DNA of 64,000 nucleotides from Bacteroidota bacterium (GTDB taxonomy: Bacteria; Bacteroidota; Bacteroidia; Cytophagales; Cytophagaceae), in NCBI GenBank assembly GCA_023392125.1, contig JAEVZS010000002.1, positions 186,001 through 250,000 of the forward strand, written 5' to 3'. Under the pieces are notes generated by a model. It saw nothing but the letters and a program-made list of their open reading frames with translations. It searched no databases and was not told the DNA's origin. Within the stretch, counting starts at the first letter, position 1; each line of letters opens with the position of its first letter. Shown here piece by piece: positions 1 through 9,186 of the stretch. Made by a program: the position numbers and the translations under genes.

Positions 1-191
1 TTAATCTCTGTCTGGGTTTTTATAAATACCAGCACAAATTCGATTTCGCTGATGTTTTTGATGTCCGTTATAATCGTTGTGCAGTCTTTCATCGCATTAA
101 GCTCTGCTTCAAACTCAGCCGGGTGATTTACAATGAGAATTTCTGTATGTTGTTTGAAATTCAGCTTTTTAAACAATGGTGTTACGATCAT
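1..191 (-). CDS. Hypothetical protein, N-terminal part (truncated by window edge)
   Basis: An open frame starts with ATG at 191 and runs off the window at position 1, giving about 63 residues beginning MIVTPLFKKLNFK. The visible part is a small soluble protein with no signal peptide or membrane segment. Its look (PLFKKLNFK, then VNHPAEFEAEL) resembles small conserved Bacteroidota proteins of unknown function. That resemblance is from memory and no function can be assigned. The rest of the gene lies outside the window. Confidence 0.6.
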   Translation of the reverse strand, partial: MIVTPLFKKLNFKQHTEILIVNHPAEFEAELNAMKDCTTIITDIKNISEIEFVLVFIKTQTEI

Positions 192-574
192 TTGCTGTTT
201 CTTATTTTGTATATATCTACGCTTCTTTATGCACTGTAATGTCTGCCAGACAAATGGTCAACAAAAGCTGTCTCTACAGTCAGTGTAATGATTTTTGCAG
301 TTGAACTGTTTAATGAAGTAAAAAAACATAAATATAATAAAAATGGTCCGATACTATGGTTAATATTCGATCGTTCAGCATGATAGTATGAAAAAACACA
401 CTCATATCAACAGCGGCACAGAGGCAGTGGACTGTCTGACAGTCGATTTTTCCCTATCGTTCGGGTTCCTGCGTGATTCTTGCTGCTCTGGTCTCCGGTC
501 GGTTTCAGCAGACCGGGAAAACAGTCGGAGATTTTATCAATAATCGTCATTTTGCAGCACGGAACGAATAGAAG
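192..574. other. Intergenic region with small dyads, no gene
   Basis: I see no convincing gene here. A perfect dyad, GACTGTC-T-GACAGTC, lies at 430-444, and CCGGTC/GACCGG arms occur near 496-520. Either could be an operator or part of a leader hairpin, but nothing identifies a regulator. The region upstream of 191 should hold the promoter of the partial minus-strand gene. Confidence 0.4.
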
Positions 575-606
575 TAGTATCCTGGCTGTCTGCTGCCAGG
601 ATACTA
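575..606 (-). terminator. Intrinsic terminator of the metal-binding lipoprotein gene
   Basis: A perfect 12-bp stem (TAGTATCCTGGC at 575-586 and its complement at 595-606) closes an 8-nt loop, 17 nt past the stop codon of the minus-strand gene. The T-tract after it is weak, so termination strength is uncertain. Confidence 0.55.
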
Positions 607-622
607 TAGAATTTTACGGTTA

Positions 623-1576
623 TTAATGCTGATGTCCACTGTGGTTGTGAGGTTGATTCTGGGTATTCTCTTTACCTTCTGCTACATTTACTGTAAAGTC
701 TGCAGTATGTACTTTCCCGTGAGTCTGGAACTCTATCCATATTCTGTATATACCCGGCTTCTTAATATGCGTTTCGGCATAAATCGGGAAGCGTTTGTCT
801 GATATAGGGTGGATATGCAGGAAGTCTTTATCTTCTTTACCAATCATTGCGATATGGGCGGTTGCTGCGAGATACGGTTCTATATCGTCCCCGGATAATT
901 TTTTGTCGTCCTTTTTAACAGAGACTTCCAACGATTGTGTCCTGTTGGTTTTTAGATCATCTCCATTCTCAAGCGTAACTGTATAACCGTCCACAACGGA
1001 AACAAATCTGGTTGAAAAGTCTGCCTTATTATTGCCTGGACTTCCTTTTACGGTAATCTCTTTTTTGTCCACTGTCGGTATAGCGCCCTGTGGTTTAAAG
1101 TCTGTAAACAGGGTGTATATACCGCCATTAGGGAATGTTTCCGATATAATATAGGAGCTGTCTTCCTGTTCTTCCGGGTGGATATGACGAAACCAAGTTA
1201 GGTTTTCATCAACCACCATCAAATGCACTTTCATTTCATGTGAAATGTCCAACGGTACATTGCGTTTATTTTCTTTGAATGCAAACGTCAATGTTGAAGG
1301 TGTTCCTGCTTCAATGACTTGCAGTGAAGTATTGAGCGTAACCTCAACTTTTGCCAAATTTTCATCAGAAACCGCTATCAAATCCATTCCGCATTCAGGA
1401 CACTTATCGCCTTTCTTGCCTGTTGCTTCCGGGTGCATAGGACAGGTATAAACGTCCTTACTATGGCTGTGCTGATGATTTTCCATATTTTGTGTATTGT
1501 TGCAAGCTGTAAAGAATAAGGCTGCTGTAACGAATGAACTTATTAATAAGGATGTTATATACAATTTATTTTTCAT
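623..1576 (-). CDS. Lipoprotein with heavy-metal-binding domain
   Basis: This 317-aa protein starts with a lipoprotein signal: a hydrophobic stretch followed by FFTAC, with Cys25 as the likely lipidated residue. It should therefore sit in a membrane facing the periplasm or outside. Residues about 43-66 form a heavy-metal-binding domain (YHS-like) with CPMHPE and CPECGMDL, giving Cys45, His48, Cys59 and Cys62 as metal ligands. This module is common in copper and heavy-metal resistance loci of Bacteroidota. The rest resembles a pair of Ig-like beta domains with several HIHP motifs, and the tail is His-rich (HNHSGHQH). The upstream gene encodes a metal-domain AraC regulator, so metal-responsive expression is a reasonable inference. 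The substrate metal (copper is the best guess) is not shown by sequence. Confidence 0.8.
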   Translation of the reverse strand: MKNKLYITSLLISSFVTAALFFTACNNTQNMENHQHSHSKDVYTCPMHPEATGKKGDKCPECGMDLIAVSDENLAKVEVTLNTSLQVIEAGTPSTLTFAFKENKRNVPLDISHEMKVHLMVVDENLTWFRHIHPEEQEDSSYIISETFPNGGIYTLFTDFKPQGAIPTVDKKEITVKGSPGNNKADFSTRFVSVVDGYTVTLENGDDLKTNRTQSLEVSVKKDDKKLSGDDIEPYLAATAHIAMIGKEDKDFLHIHPISDKRFPIYAETHIKKPGIYRIWIEFQTHGKVHTADFTVNVAEGKENTQNQPHNHSGHQH

Positions 1577-1695
1577 TGTTTTATGATTTAAACTGTTATT
1601 GGATACTGCAAAGTTGCCAATTCTTCAAAAAGGGATTGTTGTGGTATTTTGAGTTTGATTTGTAAGATTTACTTTTTCCGCTTTAGACCTGCCGG

Positions 1696-1733
1696 ATAAA
1701 AAACAAGCCTTTCAGTAATGTGGCAGAAAGGCT
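1696..1733 (-). terminator. Intrinsic terminator downstream of the AraC/HMA regulator
   Basis: Stem AGCCTTTC (1706-1713) pairs with GAAAGGCT (1726-1733). Read on the minus strand it is followed closely by a run of six Ts (1698-1703). It lies about 100 nt past the stop of the regulator gene. Confidence 0.65.
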
Positions 1734-1832
1734 CAACAAAAAAAACGATTATTTTGAAAGGCTAAGAAGCTGCGTTTACTATGCTGCTATCGGCTAAATG
1801 TGGATTGACGGAGTGTAAATTCATTTCAGCTT

Positions 1833-2396
1833 TTACACTTCGTCCAAAGGCTTTCTTTTATCTTCACGAATTTGTTTAAAATGGCTGGGGGAAAGCCCGG
1901 TTACTTTTTTGAATTGGTTACTCAGATATGCCACACTTGAATAATTCAGACGGAAAGCAATTTCACTCAATGACAATTCATCATATACCAATAATTCTTT
2001 TACCTTTTCTATCTTGTGGGCAATAAAGTATTTTTCAATGGTAATACCCTCTACTTCTGAAAACAGGTTGGACAAATAGTTATAGTCGTGGTGCAGTTTA
2101 TCCCTCAACAAATCTGAAAGGTTGGTCTTAGTATCGTTGTCCCGGTGATGAACAAGGTCAATAATGACATTTTTTATCTTTTCAATGATACGACTTTTTT
2201 TATCATCAATGACTTCAAAACCTAATTGAATCAGGGCTTCTTCCAGTTTCTTTTTCTCCTCCGGTGTGGTTTCTTTTGCAAGTGTCACTTCTCCAAGTCT
2301 GATATTTTTTACATCCAAGCCAAGCTTATCCAACTCATTTTTTACCACCATAATACAGCGGTTACAAACCATGTTTTTGATAAAAAGTATAGTCAT
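1833..2396 (-). CDS. AraC-family regulator with N-terminal metal-binding (HMA-like) domain
   Basis: The 187-aa protein begins MTILFIKNMVCNRC, an HMA-like fold with a CxxC metal site. It ends with an AraC-type helix-turn-helix pair (LSEIAFRLNYSSVAYLSNQF, then KKVTGLSPSHF). The ATG at 2396 is preferred over one nine codons upstream because AGGAAA stands a few bases before it. The architecture suggests that metal binding at the N-terminus modulates DNA binding. Such proteins recur beside copper-handling genes in Bacteroidota, and here the metal-binding lipoprotein gene is immediately downstream on the same strand. The metal and the target promoter are inferred, not seen. Confidence 0.8.
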   Translation of the reverse strand: MTILFIKNMVCNRCIMVVKNELDKLGLDVKNIRLGEVTLAKETTPEEKKKLEEALIQLGFEVIDDKKSRIIEKIKNVIIDLVHHRDNDTKTNLSDLLRDKLHHDYNYLSNLFSEVEGITIEKYFIAHKIEKVKELLVYDELSLSEIAFRLNYSSVAYLSNQFKKVTGLSPSHFKQIREDKRKPLDEV

Positions 2397-2819
2397 AATT
2401 ATTTCCTGCTCATATGTATACAAAGATAAAAATCATATTTGTCAGCTTCAGGTTTTGTAGTTTTTCTTGTATTGGTAAGTCTCTTTTGATCTGCAAAACG
2501 TTGACTAAGAATATCTCCTGTCTAAAAATCTGCACTGAATCTGTATGACAGACTCCTGTCTTTAGTCTTATGACCGCATATATCTCAGTATCTAATCATC
2601 ATAGCTCTCTTTTCTTTGGACTATTTGTCCAATGTCAGCTTCTATTTGCCGGATTAATTCCGGAGGGATATGATGCTTTGTTCGCCTTGTGTTTTTGATC
2701 AGTAAACATCCCTATTTACACAAATTACTCAACTGTTTTCTGTCATCACCGGATGTGAACCGGGATTCTCCAAGCGGGAGATTGCATTGCCTGTAATCCT
2801 GGAGGTTTTTGTCCTGATA
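2397..2819. other. Intergenic region, nothing identified
   Basis: The region lies between the AraC/HMA regulator start and the end of the SGNH hydrolase gene, both on the minus strand. It should hold the regulator promoter. I see no RNA gene, repeat or strong terminator. Confidence 0.4.
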
Positions 2820-3440
2820 TTACTTTCCGGACTGAGCCTGTATTGCGGACTCCACAACGGGTAAAATCTGCTCTACCCACATATGGTACATTTTTTCGGA
2901 GGGATGCAGGAGGTCTGCAGTTAGCAGACCGGGATCGTTTTGAGCCAGTCGGCTTATACCGGTAATATCGACAAAATGGAAGCCATATTCGGTTGCTTTT
3001 TCTTCTATGATCCGATTATAGATAGTCAGCTCTTCAGAGATTTTTGATGGATTTTTTTCGCTGGCAAAAGGAGTGACAGAATAGTCGGGTATGGAAACCA
3101 GTACCACATGTTCTGCCCGGTTGCCTGATTTTTGCAGGCAAAGATCCGAAAGCCGGGACAGTTCTTCAATGTACACATCGGTTGGCTGACCTCTGTACTG
3201 GTTATTGACACCAATCAGGAGCAGTACTGCGGGATAGATATCCAGCACAGGTGGATGATCGGTCAGATTGCTGAGCAGTTCGCCGGTAGTCCAGCCGGTT
3301 TTGGCGATGATCTCCGGTATATACAAACCATAGCCGGCATCGCGGAGCCGGTCAGCCAGCAGAACCGGATAGGAAGATTCCGGAGCAAGCCCCTCTCCCG
3401 CCGTATATGAGTCGCCCAGTGCCAGCAATGTCTGTGCCAT
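2820..3440 (-). CDS. SGNH/GDSL-family hydrolase
   Basis: A 206-aa protein with the four blocks of the SGNH family: block I LALGDSYTAGEG with the catalytic Ser near residue 11, block III GVNNQYRG with the Asn, and block V DLLHPSEKMY with the Asp/His pair. Family members are esterases, lipases or acetylxylan esterases, and the substrate cannot be read from the sequence. There is no signal peptide, so it is probably cytoplasmic. The start lies 10 nt past the stop of the small membrane protein gene at 3450, so ispG, that gene and this one probably form one transcript. Confidence 0.85.
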   Translation of the reverse strand: MAQTLLALGDSYTAGEGLAPESSYPVLLADRLRDAGYGLYIPEIIAKTGWTTGELLSNLTDHPPVLDIYPAVLLLIGVNNQYRGQPTDVYIEELSRLSDLCLQKSGNRAEHVVLVSIPDYSVTPFASEKNPSKISEELTIYNRIIEEKATEYGFHFVDITGISRLAQNDPGLLTADLLHPSEKMYHMWVEQILPVVESAIQAQSGK

Positions 3441-3449
3441 GCGGGATTG

Positions 3450-3626
3450 TTAGCGGCTGAGCGCCCTTACCACCATGACTAGTACAGCTACCAGAAAAAT
3501 CAGAATAGAAAATTTGTTGATCCCGTGCATAACCCGGATACTAAAGTTTTTAGGTCGGGACGGATCTTTTTTTCTGAAGAAATAACTGGTTACCGGAGAT
3601 AGTTCGAAATATCGTTTTAGTCCCAT
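3450..3626 (-). CDS. Small membrane protein, DUF6728-like
   Basis: This short gene encodes 58 residues beginning MGLKRYFELSPVTSYFF. It has a basic middle containing RKKDPSRPKNFSIRVMHGIN and one hydrophobic C-terminal helix (SILIFLVAVLVMVV). It matches my memory of a small one-helix family widespread in Bacteroidota (DUF6728), whose function is unknown. It sits 33 nt after the ispG stop and 9 nt before the hydrolase start, which supports its being a real gene in an operon. Confidence 0.75.
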   Translation of the reverse strand: MGLKRYFELSPVTSYFFRKKDPSRPKNFSIRVMHGINKFSILIFLVAVLVMVVRALSR

Positions 3627-3659
3627 AATATAGCTAAAAGCAGTTTGGTTGTGTATAGT

Positions 3660-5663
3660 TTAATTTCCTGAGACAGGGTCAATCCAGTTGCCGTCCTCCC
3701 TGATCAGGGCAATAAGCTCATCGACCGCTTCGTTGGCCGGTACGGATTTTTTGACCACATTCTGCCCCCGGTACAATGCGATTTTGTCTTTGCCTACACC
3801 AACGTATCCGTAATCGGCATCGGCCATTTCGCCAGGTCCGTTGACAATACAGCCCATAATACCGATCTTGATACCTTTGAGATGATCGGTTCTTTTGCGG
3901 ATCATGGCGGTCGTCTCCTGCAGGTCAAACAGCGTACGGCCGCAGGAAGGGCAGCTTATATATTCGGTTTTGGTCATTCGGGTTCTTGCAGCCTGCAATA
4001 TGCCGAAAGCCGTAGTATTCATTTCCTTAATCCATTTGCGGTGCTCCTCCCTGTCCGAAAAATCCATCAGATCGGTAGAAAGCAATACACCATCACCCAG
4101 TCCGTCTATCAGCAGCCCCCCCATATCCGTTGCCGCGTATACCTGTAGTTTTTCCAGATGCATGGAGGGATATCTGCGAAGAATAATCACAGGGTTTTGA
4201 GCCTTGTTACGAATCAGTTCAAAGATCGCGCGTCGTTGCTCACTCATGGCATGCAGGTTGTACGTATCCAGCACAAGTACCACGGTAGAGTCAGTGAGCA
4301 GCTGACTGATCAGTGTTTCGTTGATCTCATCGATATCCAGCAGCACAAAGTTGAGATACTGGTGTCTTGGCTTATTTTGCAGATAAATATCTGCCCGCAT
4401 GAGCGGATATGTATTAAACTGATTGTCCGGCGTCTTTATCCAGGTGCGATAGTTAAGGATTTCTCTCAGACCATTGGGCAGCATAAAGGAAATCTTGTTG
4501 TCGCCGGTATACACAAAGTCACTTCCCTGGTCGTTCATGCTCCATTTGTCCAGCAGAGGCATATAGAAATGCCCGATTGCTTTAAGGTCTTCGGTTTCGA
4601 TCTGGCCTATCCGGCTCAGGTCGGCGATTATCCTCGGCACGTTGCTGAGACCGATATTGAAGACTTCGTTTGTTGCTCTCCTTGCGTATTCATAGGGGTT
4701 GACCGGAGCCTGACTGATTTCCGGTATAGACCGGTGGCCGCTGCGATTGTAGTAGCGTTCGGCAAGTAATCTGGCTACGGGGATCTCAAATTCGGGATCT
4801 TCGGTCAGCGATACTCGGATGGTATCCCCGAGCCCGTCTTCGAGCAGCGTGCCGATGCCTACTGCCGACTTGATCCTGCCGTCCTCACCATCACCGGCTT
4901 CGGTTACTCCCAGATGCAGCGGGTAAGGCTGCAAGCCTTCTTCATTGAGCTTCTGCACAAGCAAACGGTATGCTTGTACCATTACTCTTGTATTGCTTGC
5001 TTTCATCGAAAGCACAATATCGTAGTAGTTGAGATCTTCACAGATGCGGAGAAACTCAAGAGCTGATTCTACCATGCCCAGAGGTGTATCACCATAGCGG
5101 CTCAGTATGCGATCGGACAGAGAGCCGTGGTTGGTACCGATCCGCATGGCGGTACCGTATTCCTTGCATATGGCAACCAGCGGAGTAAAGCGTTCCCGTA
5201 TACGGTCCAGCTCTGCCTGATAGTCAGACTCGGTATATTCGATTACCTCAAAACGTTTTTTGTCAGCATAATTGCCCGGATTGATACGTACTTTTTCGAC
5301 AATTCTGGCGGCCAGCTCGGCAGCATTGGGAGTAAAATGTATGTCAGCGATGAGTGGGACGGTGATGTTACGTTTTTTGAGCTCCCTTTTGATCGTTTCA
5401 AGGTTCTGAGCCTCCTTCATGCTGGGTGCGGTAATGCGGACGTATTCGCAGCCTGCGTTGACCATACGGGTAATCTGCTCGACAGAGCCGCGGGTGTCCA
5501 TGGTATCTATCGTAGTCATGGATTGCACACGGATCGGGTTGTTGCCTCCCATTGGGATATCGCCCAGCTTTACTTCACGGGTAAAACGGCGACTGTACTC
5601 TGTCAGACTGTTGCAATAATTTACTCTCGAAAATGAGGTTGTATCGGATAATATCTGGCTCAT
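3660..5663 (-). CDS. ispG: 4-hydroxy-3-methylbut-2-enyl-diphosphate synthase (IspG/GcpE), long form
   Basis: IspG reduces methylerythritol cyclodiphosphate to HMBPP in the MEP pathway of isoprenoid synthesis, using a [4Fe-4S] cluster. The N-terminal TIM barrel is recognisable (GGNNPIRVQSMTTIDTMD; LIADIHFTPNAA; RINPGNYADKK). The C-terminal domain carries the cluster ligands Cys571, Cys574 (CPSCGRTLFD), Cys605 (GIMGCIVNGPGE) and Glu612. At 667 aa it is much longer than the roughly 370-aa E. coli enzyme because of a large domain between barrel and cluster domain. That three-domain form is the one known from Bacteroidota, Chlamydia and plants. The gene is first in a likely operon with the small membrane protein and the SGNH hydrolase. 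Confidence 0.97.
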   Translation of the reverse strand: MSQILSDTTSFSRVNYCNSLTEYSRRFTREVKLGDIPMGGNNPIRVQSMTTIDTMDTRGSVEQITRMVNAGCEYVRITAPSMKEAQNLETIKRELKKRNITVPLIADIHFTPNAAELAARIVEKVRINPGNYADKKRFEVIEYTESDYQAELDRIRERFTPLVAICKEYGTAMRIGTNHGSLSDRILSRYGDTPLGMVESALEFLRICEDLNYYDIVLSMKASNTRVMVQAYRLLVQKLNEEGLQPYPLHLGVTEAGDGEDGRIKSAVGIGTLLEDGLGDTIRVSLTEDPEFEIPVARLLAERYYNRSGHRSIPEISQAPVNPYEYARRATNEVFNIGLSNVPRIIADLSRIGQIETEDLKAIGHFYMPLLDKWSMNDQGSDFVYTGDNKISFMLPNGLREILNYRTWIKTPDNQFNTYPLMRADIYLQNKPRHQYLNFVLLDIDEINETLISQLLTDSTVVLVLDTYNLHAMSEQRRAIFELIRNKAQNPVIILRRYPSMHLEKLQVYAATDMGGLLIDGLGDGVLLSTDLMDFSDREEHRKWIKEMNTTAFGILQAARTRMTKTEYISCPSCGRTLFDLQETTAMIRKRTDHLKGIKIGIMGCIVNGPGEMADADYGYVGVGKDKIALYRGQNVVKKSVPANEAVDELIALIREDGNWIDPVSGN

Positions 5664-5835
5664 ATGCTAAATAAGAACAGTAAAGATAAAAAAATCATTT
5701 GTACTAATTATATATTCTCCCGGACTTTATCAGGATATTCCTGATACACTTTCAGGTCATTTCCCGGCCGGATTTACAGACAAGTTTTACATAATCAATC
5801 TATTAGTCCTTTTGACTTGTATATCCTGCGCCTTT

Positions 5836-6543
5836 TTACAGATCACCCAGCTGTGGTCTGATCAGAATCTCCTCTACCACCGTATGTTCGGACAGGCCAT
5901 ACGTCGAGAAAATAGCTTCTGCTACATCTTCTGCTTTCATAAAACGGGATTCGGGCAGTTCTGTTCCCGCCCAGCTGTTGGTTAGTGTCGCGCCCGGTAA
6001 TACGGCTGTTACTCTGATGCCTTTATCTTTCAGTTCTTCCCTCAGTACTTTGGTCATACCCAGCAGAGCAAATTTGGAAATGCAGTACGAGCCTCCGTTG
6101 ATATAGGGTATGATACTGGCTGTGGAACATATCGTAAAGACAGCACCCCGGCCGGTTTTGAGCATCTCTCCTATTACAGCTCTGGATATATGGTAGGCGC
6201 TTTGCAGGTTGAGCGCCAGCTGGTATTCCAGTACTCCCTCCTGTTCTTCCATGACAGATCCTGGCATAAATACGCCTGCGTTGTTGACCAGCACATCGGC
6301 CGGGCGGTTAAGGCTGCGTACAAAATCGCAAAACGCTGTTACTTCTTCTCTGACTGACAAGTCTGCTTTGGTGATGTATAGCTCCTGTTCGGGAAACTGT
6401 CGCTGAAAATCCTGCCGGAAGGTATCGACGGAATCCTGAGAAGACGAACAGTTTACCACATCCCAGCCTGCTGCTGCAAAACGGAAGGCAATCGCCCTGC
6501 CGATGCCTTTGGTGCCACCGGTAATAACAATTAGCTTTTTCAT
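5836..6543 (-). CDS. Short-chain dehydrogenase/reductase (SDR)
   Basis: A 235-aa classical SDR. The Rossmann cofactor motif GGTKGIGRAIAF is near residue 8, followed by the NNAGV motif and the catalytic Ser plus YCISK (Tyr-x-x-x-Lys) around residues 145-160. The family reduces or oxidises carbonyl/alcohol groups with NAD(P)H. The substrate is unknown. It is transcribed on its own, divergent from mlaE. Confidence 0.88.
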   Translation of the reverse strand: MKKLIVITGGTKGIGRAIAFRFAAAGWDVVNCSSSQDSVDTFRQDFQRQFPEQELYITKADLSVREEVTAFCDFVRSLNRPADVLVNNAGVFMPGSVMEEQEGVLEYQLALNLQSAYHISRAVIGEMLKTGRGAVFTICSTASIIPYINGGSYCISKFALLGMTKVLREELKDKGIRVTAVLPGATLTNSWAGTELPESRFMKAEDVAEAIFSTYGLSEHTVVEEILIRPQLGDL

Positions 6544-6677
6544 TTACTTATATAGGTTATTATTTTGTATAATTCCTGAAAATTTAAATGTAATTTTGTC
6601 CGGATCGGACAGGAATTTTTTCAAAGAAAGAATAAACATAGGTAAAAAACTAAAAATCGGAATATCCAGTGGGTTTA

Positions 6678-7406
6678 ATGAAAAGTTTGGGGAAGTACTT
6701 ATTACTGCTTGCCTCCCTGTTTCGTAACAGAGAACGTTTCAGCGTGTATGTGAAACTAGTGATTGATGAGGCTGTGCTGATTGGTATTGATTCCATTTTC
6801 ATAGTTGTGATTGTGTCATCATTTATTGGTGCGGTGACTGCCGTACAGACGGCTTATAATCTGGTAAGTCCCCTGGTACCTGTGTATATCATCGGAACCA
6901 TTGTGCGGGATATGACTATTCTGGAGCTGGCACCAACGATTATCTCCGTTGTACTGGCAGGCAAGGTCGGGTCAAATATAGCCGGAGGTCTTGGTACCAT
7001 GCGTATTACCGAGCAGATTGATGCACTGGAGGTAATGGGAATCAATTCGGCGAGCTATCTTATCCTGCCAAAAATCGTTGCATCAGTCATTACCTTTCCC
7101 CTGTTGGTTATTATTGCCGGTTTTTTGTCAATCTATGGCGGGTATCTTGCCGGGGTATTTACCGGAGCGCTCACGGAAAAAGAATACATATACGGCATAC
7201 GCAACGAGTTCCAGCCTTTCAATGTGACCTTTGCCATGATCAAGGCCCTGGTATTTGCATTTCTTATTTCATCGATTTCCTCTTATCAGGGGTATTATAC
7301 CCGGGGAGGAGCCCTGGAGGTAGGACAATCCAGCACACAGGCTGTTACGAACAGTTGTATTGCAGTTTTATGTGCAGATTATTTACTAGCTCAATTACTT
7401 ATATAA
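6678..7406 (+). CDS. mlaE: MlaE-family lipid ABC transporter permease
   Basis: The 242-aa protein has several hydrophobic segments and the MlaE/YrbE signature regions (SSFIGAVTAVQTAYNL; APTIISVVLAGKVGSNIAGG; GTMRITEQIDALEVMGIN). It forms the membrane core of a transporter that moves phospholipids between the inner and outer membranes to keep the outer membrane asymmetric. I chose the ATG at 6678 rather than a GTG three codons upstream. The ATPase gene starts 7 nt after its stop. The substrate-binding MlaD subunit is not next to it and must be encoded elsewhere. Confidence 0.92.
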   Translation: MKSLGKYLLLLASLFRNRERFSVYVKLVIDEAVLIGIDSIFIVVIVSSFIGAVTAVQTAYNLVSPLVPVYIIGTIVRDMTILELAPTIISVVLAGKVGSNIAGGLGTMRITEQIDALEVMGINSASYLILPKIVASVITFPLLVIIAGFLSIYGGYLAGVFTGALTEKEYIYGIRNEFQPFNVTFAMIKALVFAFLISSISSYQGYYTRGGALEVGQSSTQAVTNSCIAVLCADYLLAQLLI

Positions 7407-7413
7407 AGGAGTC

Positions 7414-8169
7414 ATGATAGAGGTTCGTAACTTGAATAAGCGGTTTGGAGAAAAGGTCGTTCTCAACGAAGTCAGTGGGGTTTTTCACCAGGGCAAGACC
7501 AATCTCATCATCGGAGCCAGTGGTACAGGTAAAAGTGTTTTGCTGAAAAGCATGGTGGGACTTATTCCGCCGGATTCCGGGCTGGTGGCCTACGATGGCC
7601 GTGATTTTACCAACGGTTCACTTGAGACGAAGCAGGAAATTCGCCGGGAGATAGGTATGCTTTTTCAGGGCAGCGCGCTGTTTGATTCAAAGAACGTGGA
7701 AGAAAATGTGATGTTTCCCCTGGATATGATGACCAGAATGTCCAGAGAGGAAAAGCTGGAGCGTGTCAACTTTTGCCTGAAACGGGTTGGCCTTGAAAAC
7801 GTCAATCGGTTGATGCCTTCTGAAATCAGCGGGGGCATGCAGAAACGGGTCGGAATTGCCAGAGCTATTGCGCTTAATTCCAGATATCTGTTTTGCGATG
7901 AGCCCAATTCCGGACTGGACCCCCAGACGGCCATTCTGATTGACAGCCTTATTCGTGAAATTACCGAAGAATATAATATCACCACGGTAGTGGTCACCCA
8001 TGACATGAACTCCGTACTGGAGATCGGAGATCATATCATGTTTATGTATAAAGGAGAAAAAGTCTGGGAAGGCTCCAATAAGGACATACTGGATACCGAC
8101 GTCAAATCTTTGCAGGATTTTATTTTTGCCAGCAAGCTGATCCGTGATTTTAAGCAGAACTCTTTTTAG
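7414..8169 (+). CDS. mlaF: MlaF-type ABC transporter ATPase
   Basis: A 251-aa ABC ATPase that powers the MlaE permease. Walker A is GASGTGKS (about residues 37-44), the signature is ISGGMQKRVGIARAIA, Walker B is YLFCDEPNSGLDP, and the switch His lies in VVTHDMNS. An AAAGGAG stretch lies just before the ATG, unusually close. The stop overlaps the convergent prephenate dehydrogenase gene by four bases. Confidence 0.93.
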   Translation: MIEVRNLNKRFGEKVVLNEVSGVFHQGKTNLIIGASGTGKSVLLKSMVGLIPPDSGLVAYDGRDFTNGSLETKQEIRREIGMLFQGSALFDSKNVEENVMFPLDMMTRMSREEKLERVNFCLKRVGLENVNRLMPSEISGGMQKRVGIARAIALNSRYLFCDEPNSGLDPQTAILIDSLIREITEEYNITTVVVTHDMNSVLEIGDHIMFMYKGEKVWEGSNKDILDTDVKSLQDFIFASKLIRDFKQNSF

Positions 8170-8909
8170 TCCCCGTTGGGCGATGCATTCAGCATATCAT
8201 TGAGTCTGGTAAGCTGGCTGATAAACTTCTCGCGAACTTCCCTTGCAAAGGGATTTTCCAGCTCAATCGTCAGGAAAAGATCCATGGAGTCCTTGCCGAG
8301 ATTGCGTTTTATATCAAGCAGGTACTGATAAGCCGGTGTTTTTTGTTCCACGTCCGGGATATCCATTTCATTGATCGAGCGTCCGATAAAATGTGTCAGT
8401 GCCTGTACATAAGCCATCTGCTGATCATGCAGCTCCGGAGTTCTTTCCAGCACATTAAGCTTCAGGTGCGAGGAAAAGAACCGGCTGATGCTGTTTTTGC
8501 GCTTGCTCCTCACGGGACATATCACCATGTTCAGACCCTGAATACCGTTTTTTCCGCTCTGAGGACCAAATAAAGGATGTCCGCCGACAATCTCTGTAGT
8601 GGATGGCAGGTATTTTTCCATCAGGCGGACAGGTTTCACCTTGACGGATGATACATCCATTACGATAGCGTTGGGATTGATAATATCCTTGATTTCGAGC
8701 AAAAGGGATTCCAGAAACTGAACCGGAACAGCCAGTACAACGATGTCTTTTTTTACAACATCTTCCAGGCTTGTCCATGTTACACCAAGTGCTTTGGCTT
8801 CCTGCGCATAGTCTGCCTGATCATAGGCAGAAATATTAAAATACGGGGTTAAAAACTTTACGATGAATTGTCCGAAATTACCGAACCCGATAAGTCCTAT
8901 CTGATGCAT
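8166..8909 (-). CDS. Prephenate dehydrogenase-like protein (TyrA family)
   Basis: A 247-aa protein with an N-terminal Rossmann fold (GLIGFGNFGQF at residues 5-15). Its next region (VVGGHPLFGPQSGKNG and the helical part after it) matches the TyrA family, which oxidises prephenate or arogenate in tyrosine synthesis. It is shorter than many TyrA enzymes and has no ACT or chorismate mutase domain. Its 3' end overlaps mlaF by four bases in a convergent arrangement. No other aromatic amino-acid gene is nearby, so the exact substrate is inferred from the family. Confidence 0.8.
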   Translation of the reverse strand: MHQIGLIGFGNFGQFIVKFLTPYFNISAYDQADYAQEAKALGVTWTSLEDVVKKDIVVLAVPVQFLESLLLEIKDIINPNAIVMDVSSVKVKPVRLMEKYLPSTTEIVGGHPLFGPQSGKNGIQGLNMVICPVRSKRKNSISRFFSSHLKLNVLERTPELHDQQMAYVQALTHFIGRSINEMDIPDVEQKTPAYQYLLDIKRNLGKDSMDLFLTIELENPFAREVREKFISQLTRLNDMLNASPNGD

Positions 8910-9186
8910 TAGGGTAGAATAAAAATATTAAACAAAATAGGCTAATTTGTACATTGTATACAAACTTTTGCCTTTTATTATTTCAACAACGGAGGGGAAA
9001 GCCATTGTTTCGGATTAGTACGAAAGGTGTAAAGTTTAGTTGTCAGTTCTCTCTTTTTGTGGTGTTTATATTGAATGTGTTAAAAGACGTGCTGAAGTTC
9101 TGTGCTTTATTGTCCAGGCAGAAAAGTATGAAAATGTAATACGATAAATTTGGTATCTTGCGGCTTTTAATAAAATCTGAATATTC

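Noticed and set aside
4158..4769. 203-codon plus-strand frame inside ispG
   Set aside because: It lies wholly antisense to a clearly identified enzyme gene with intact motifs.
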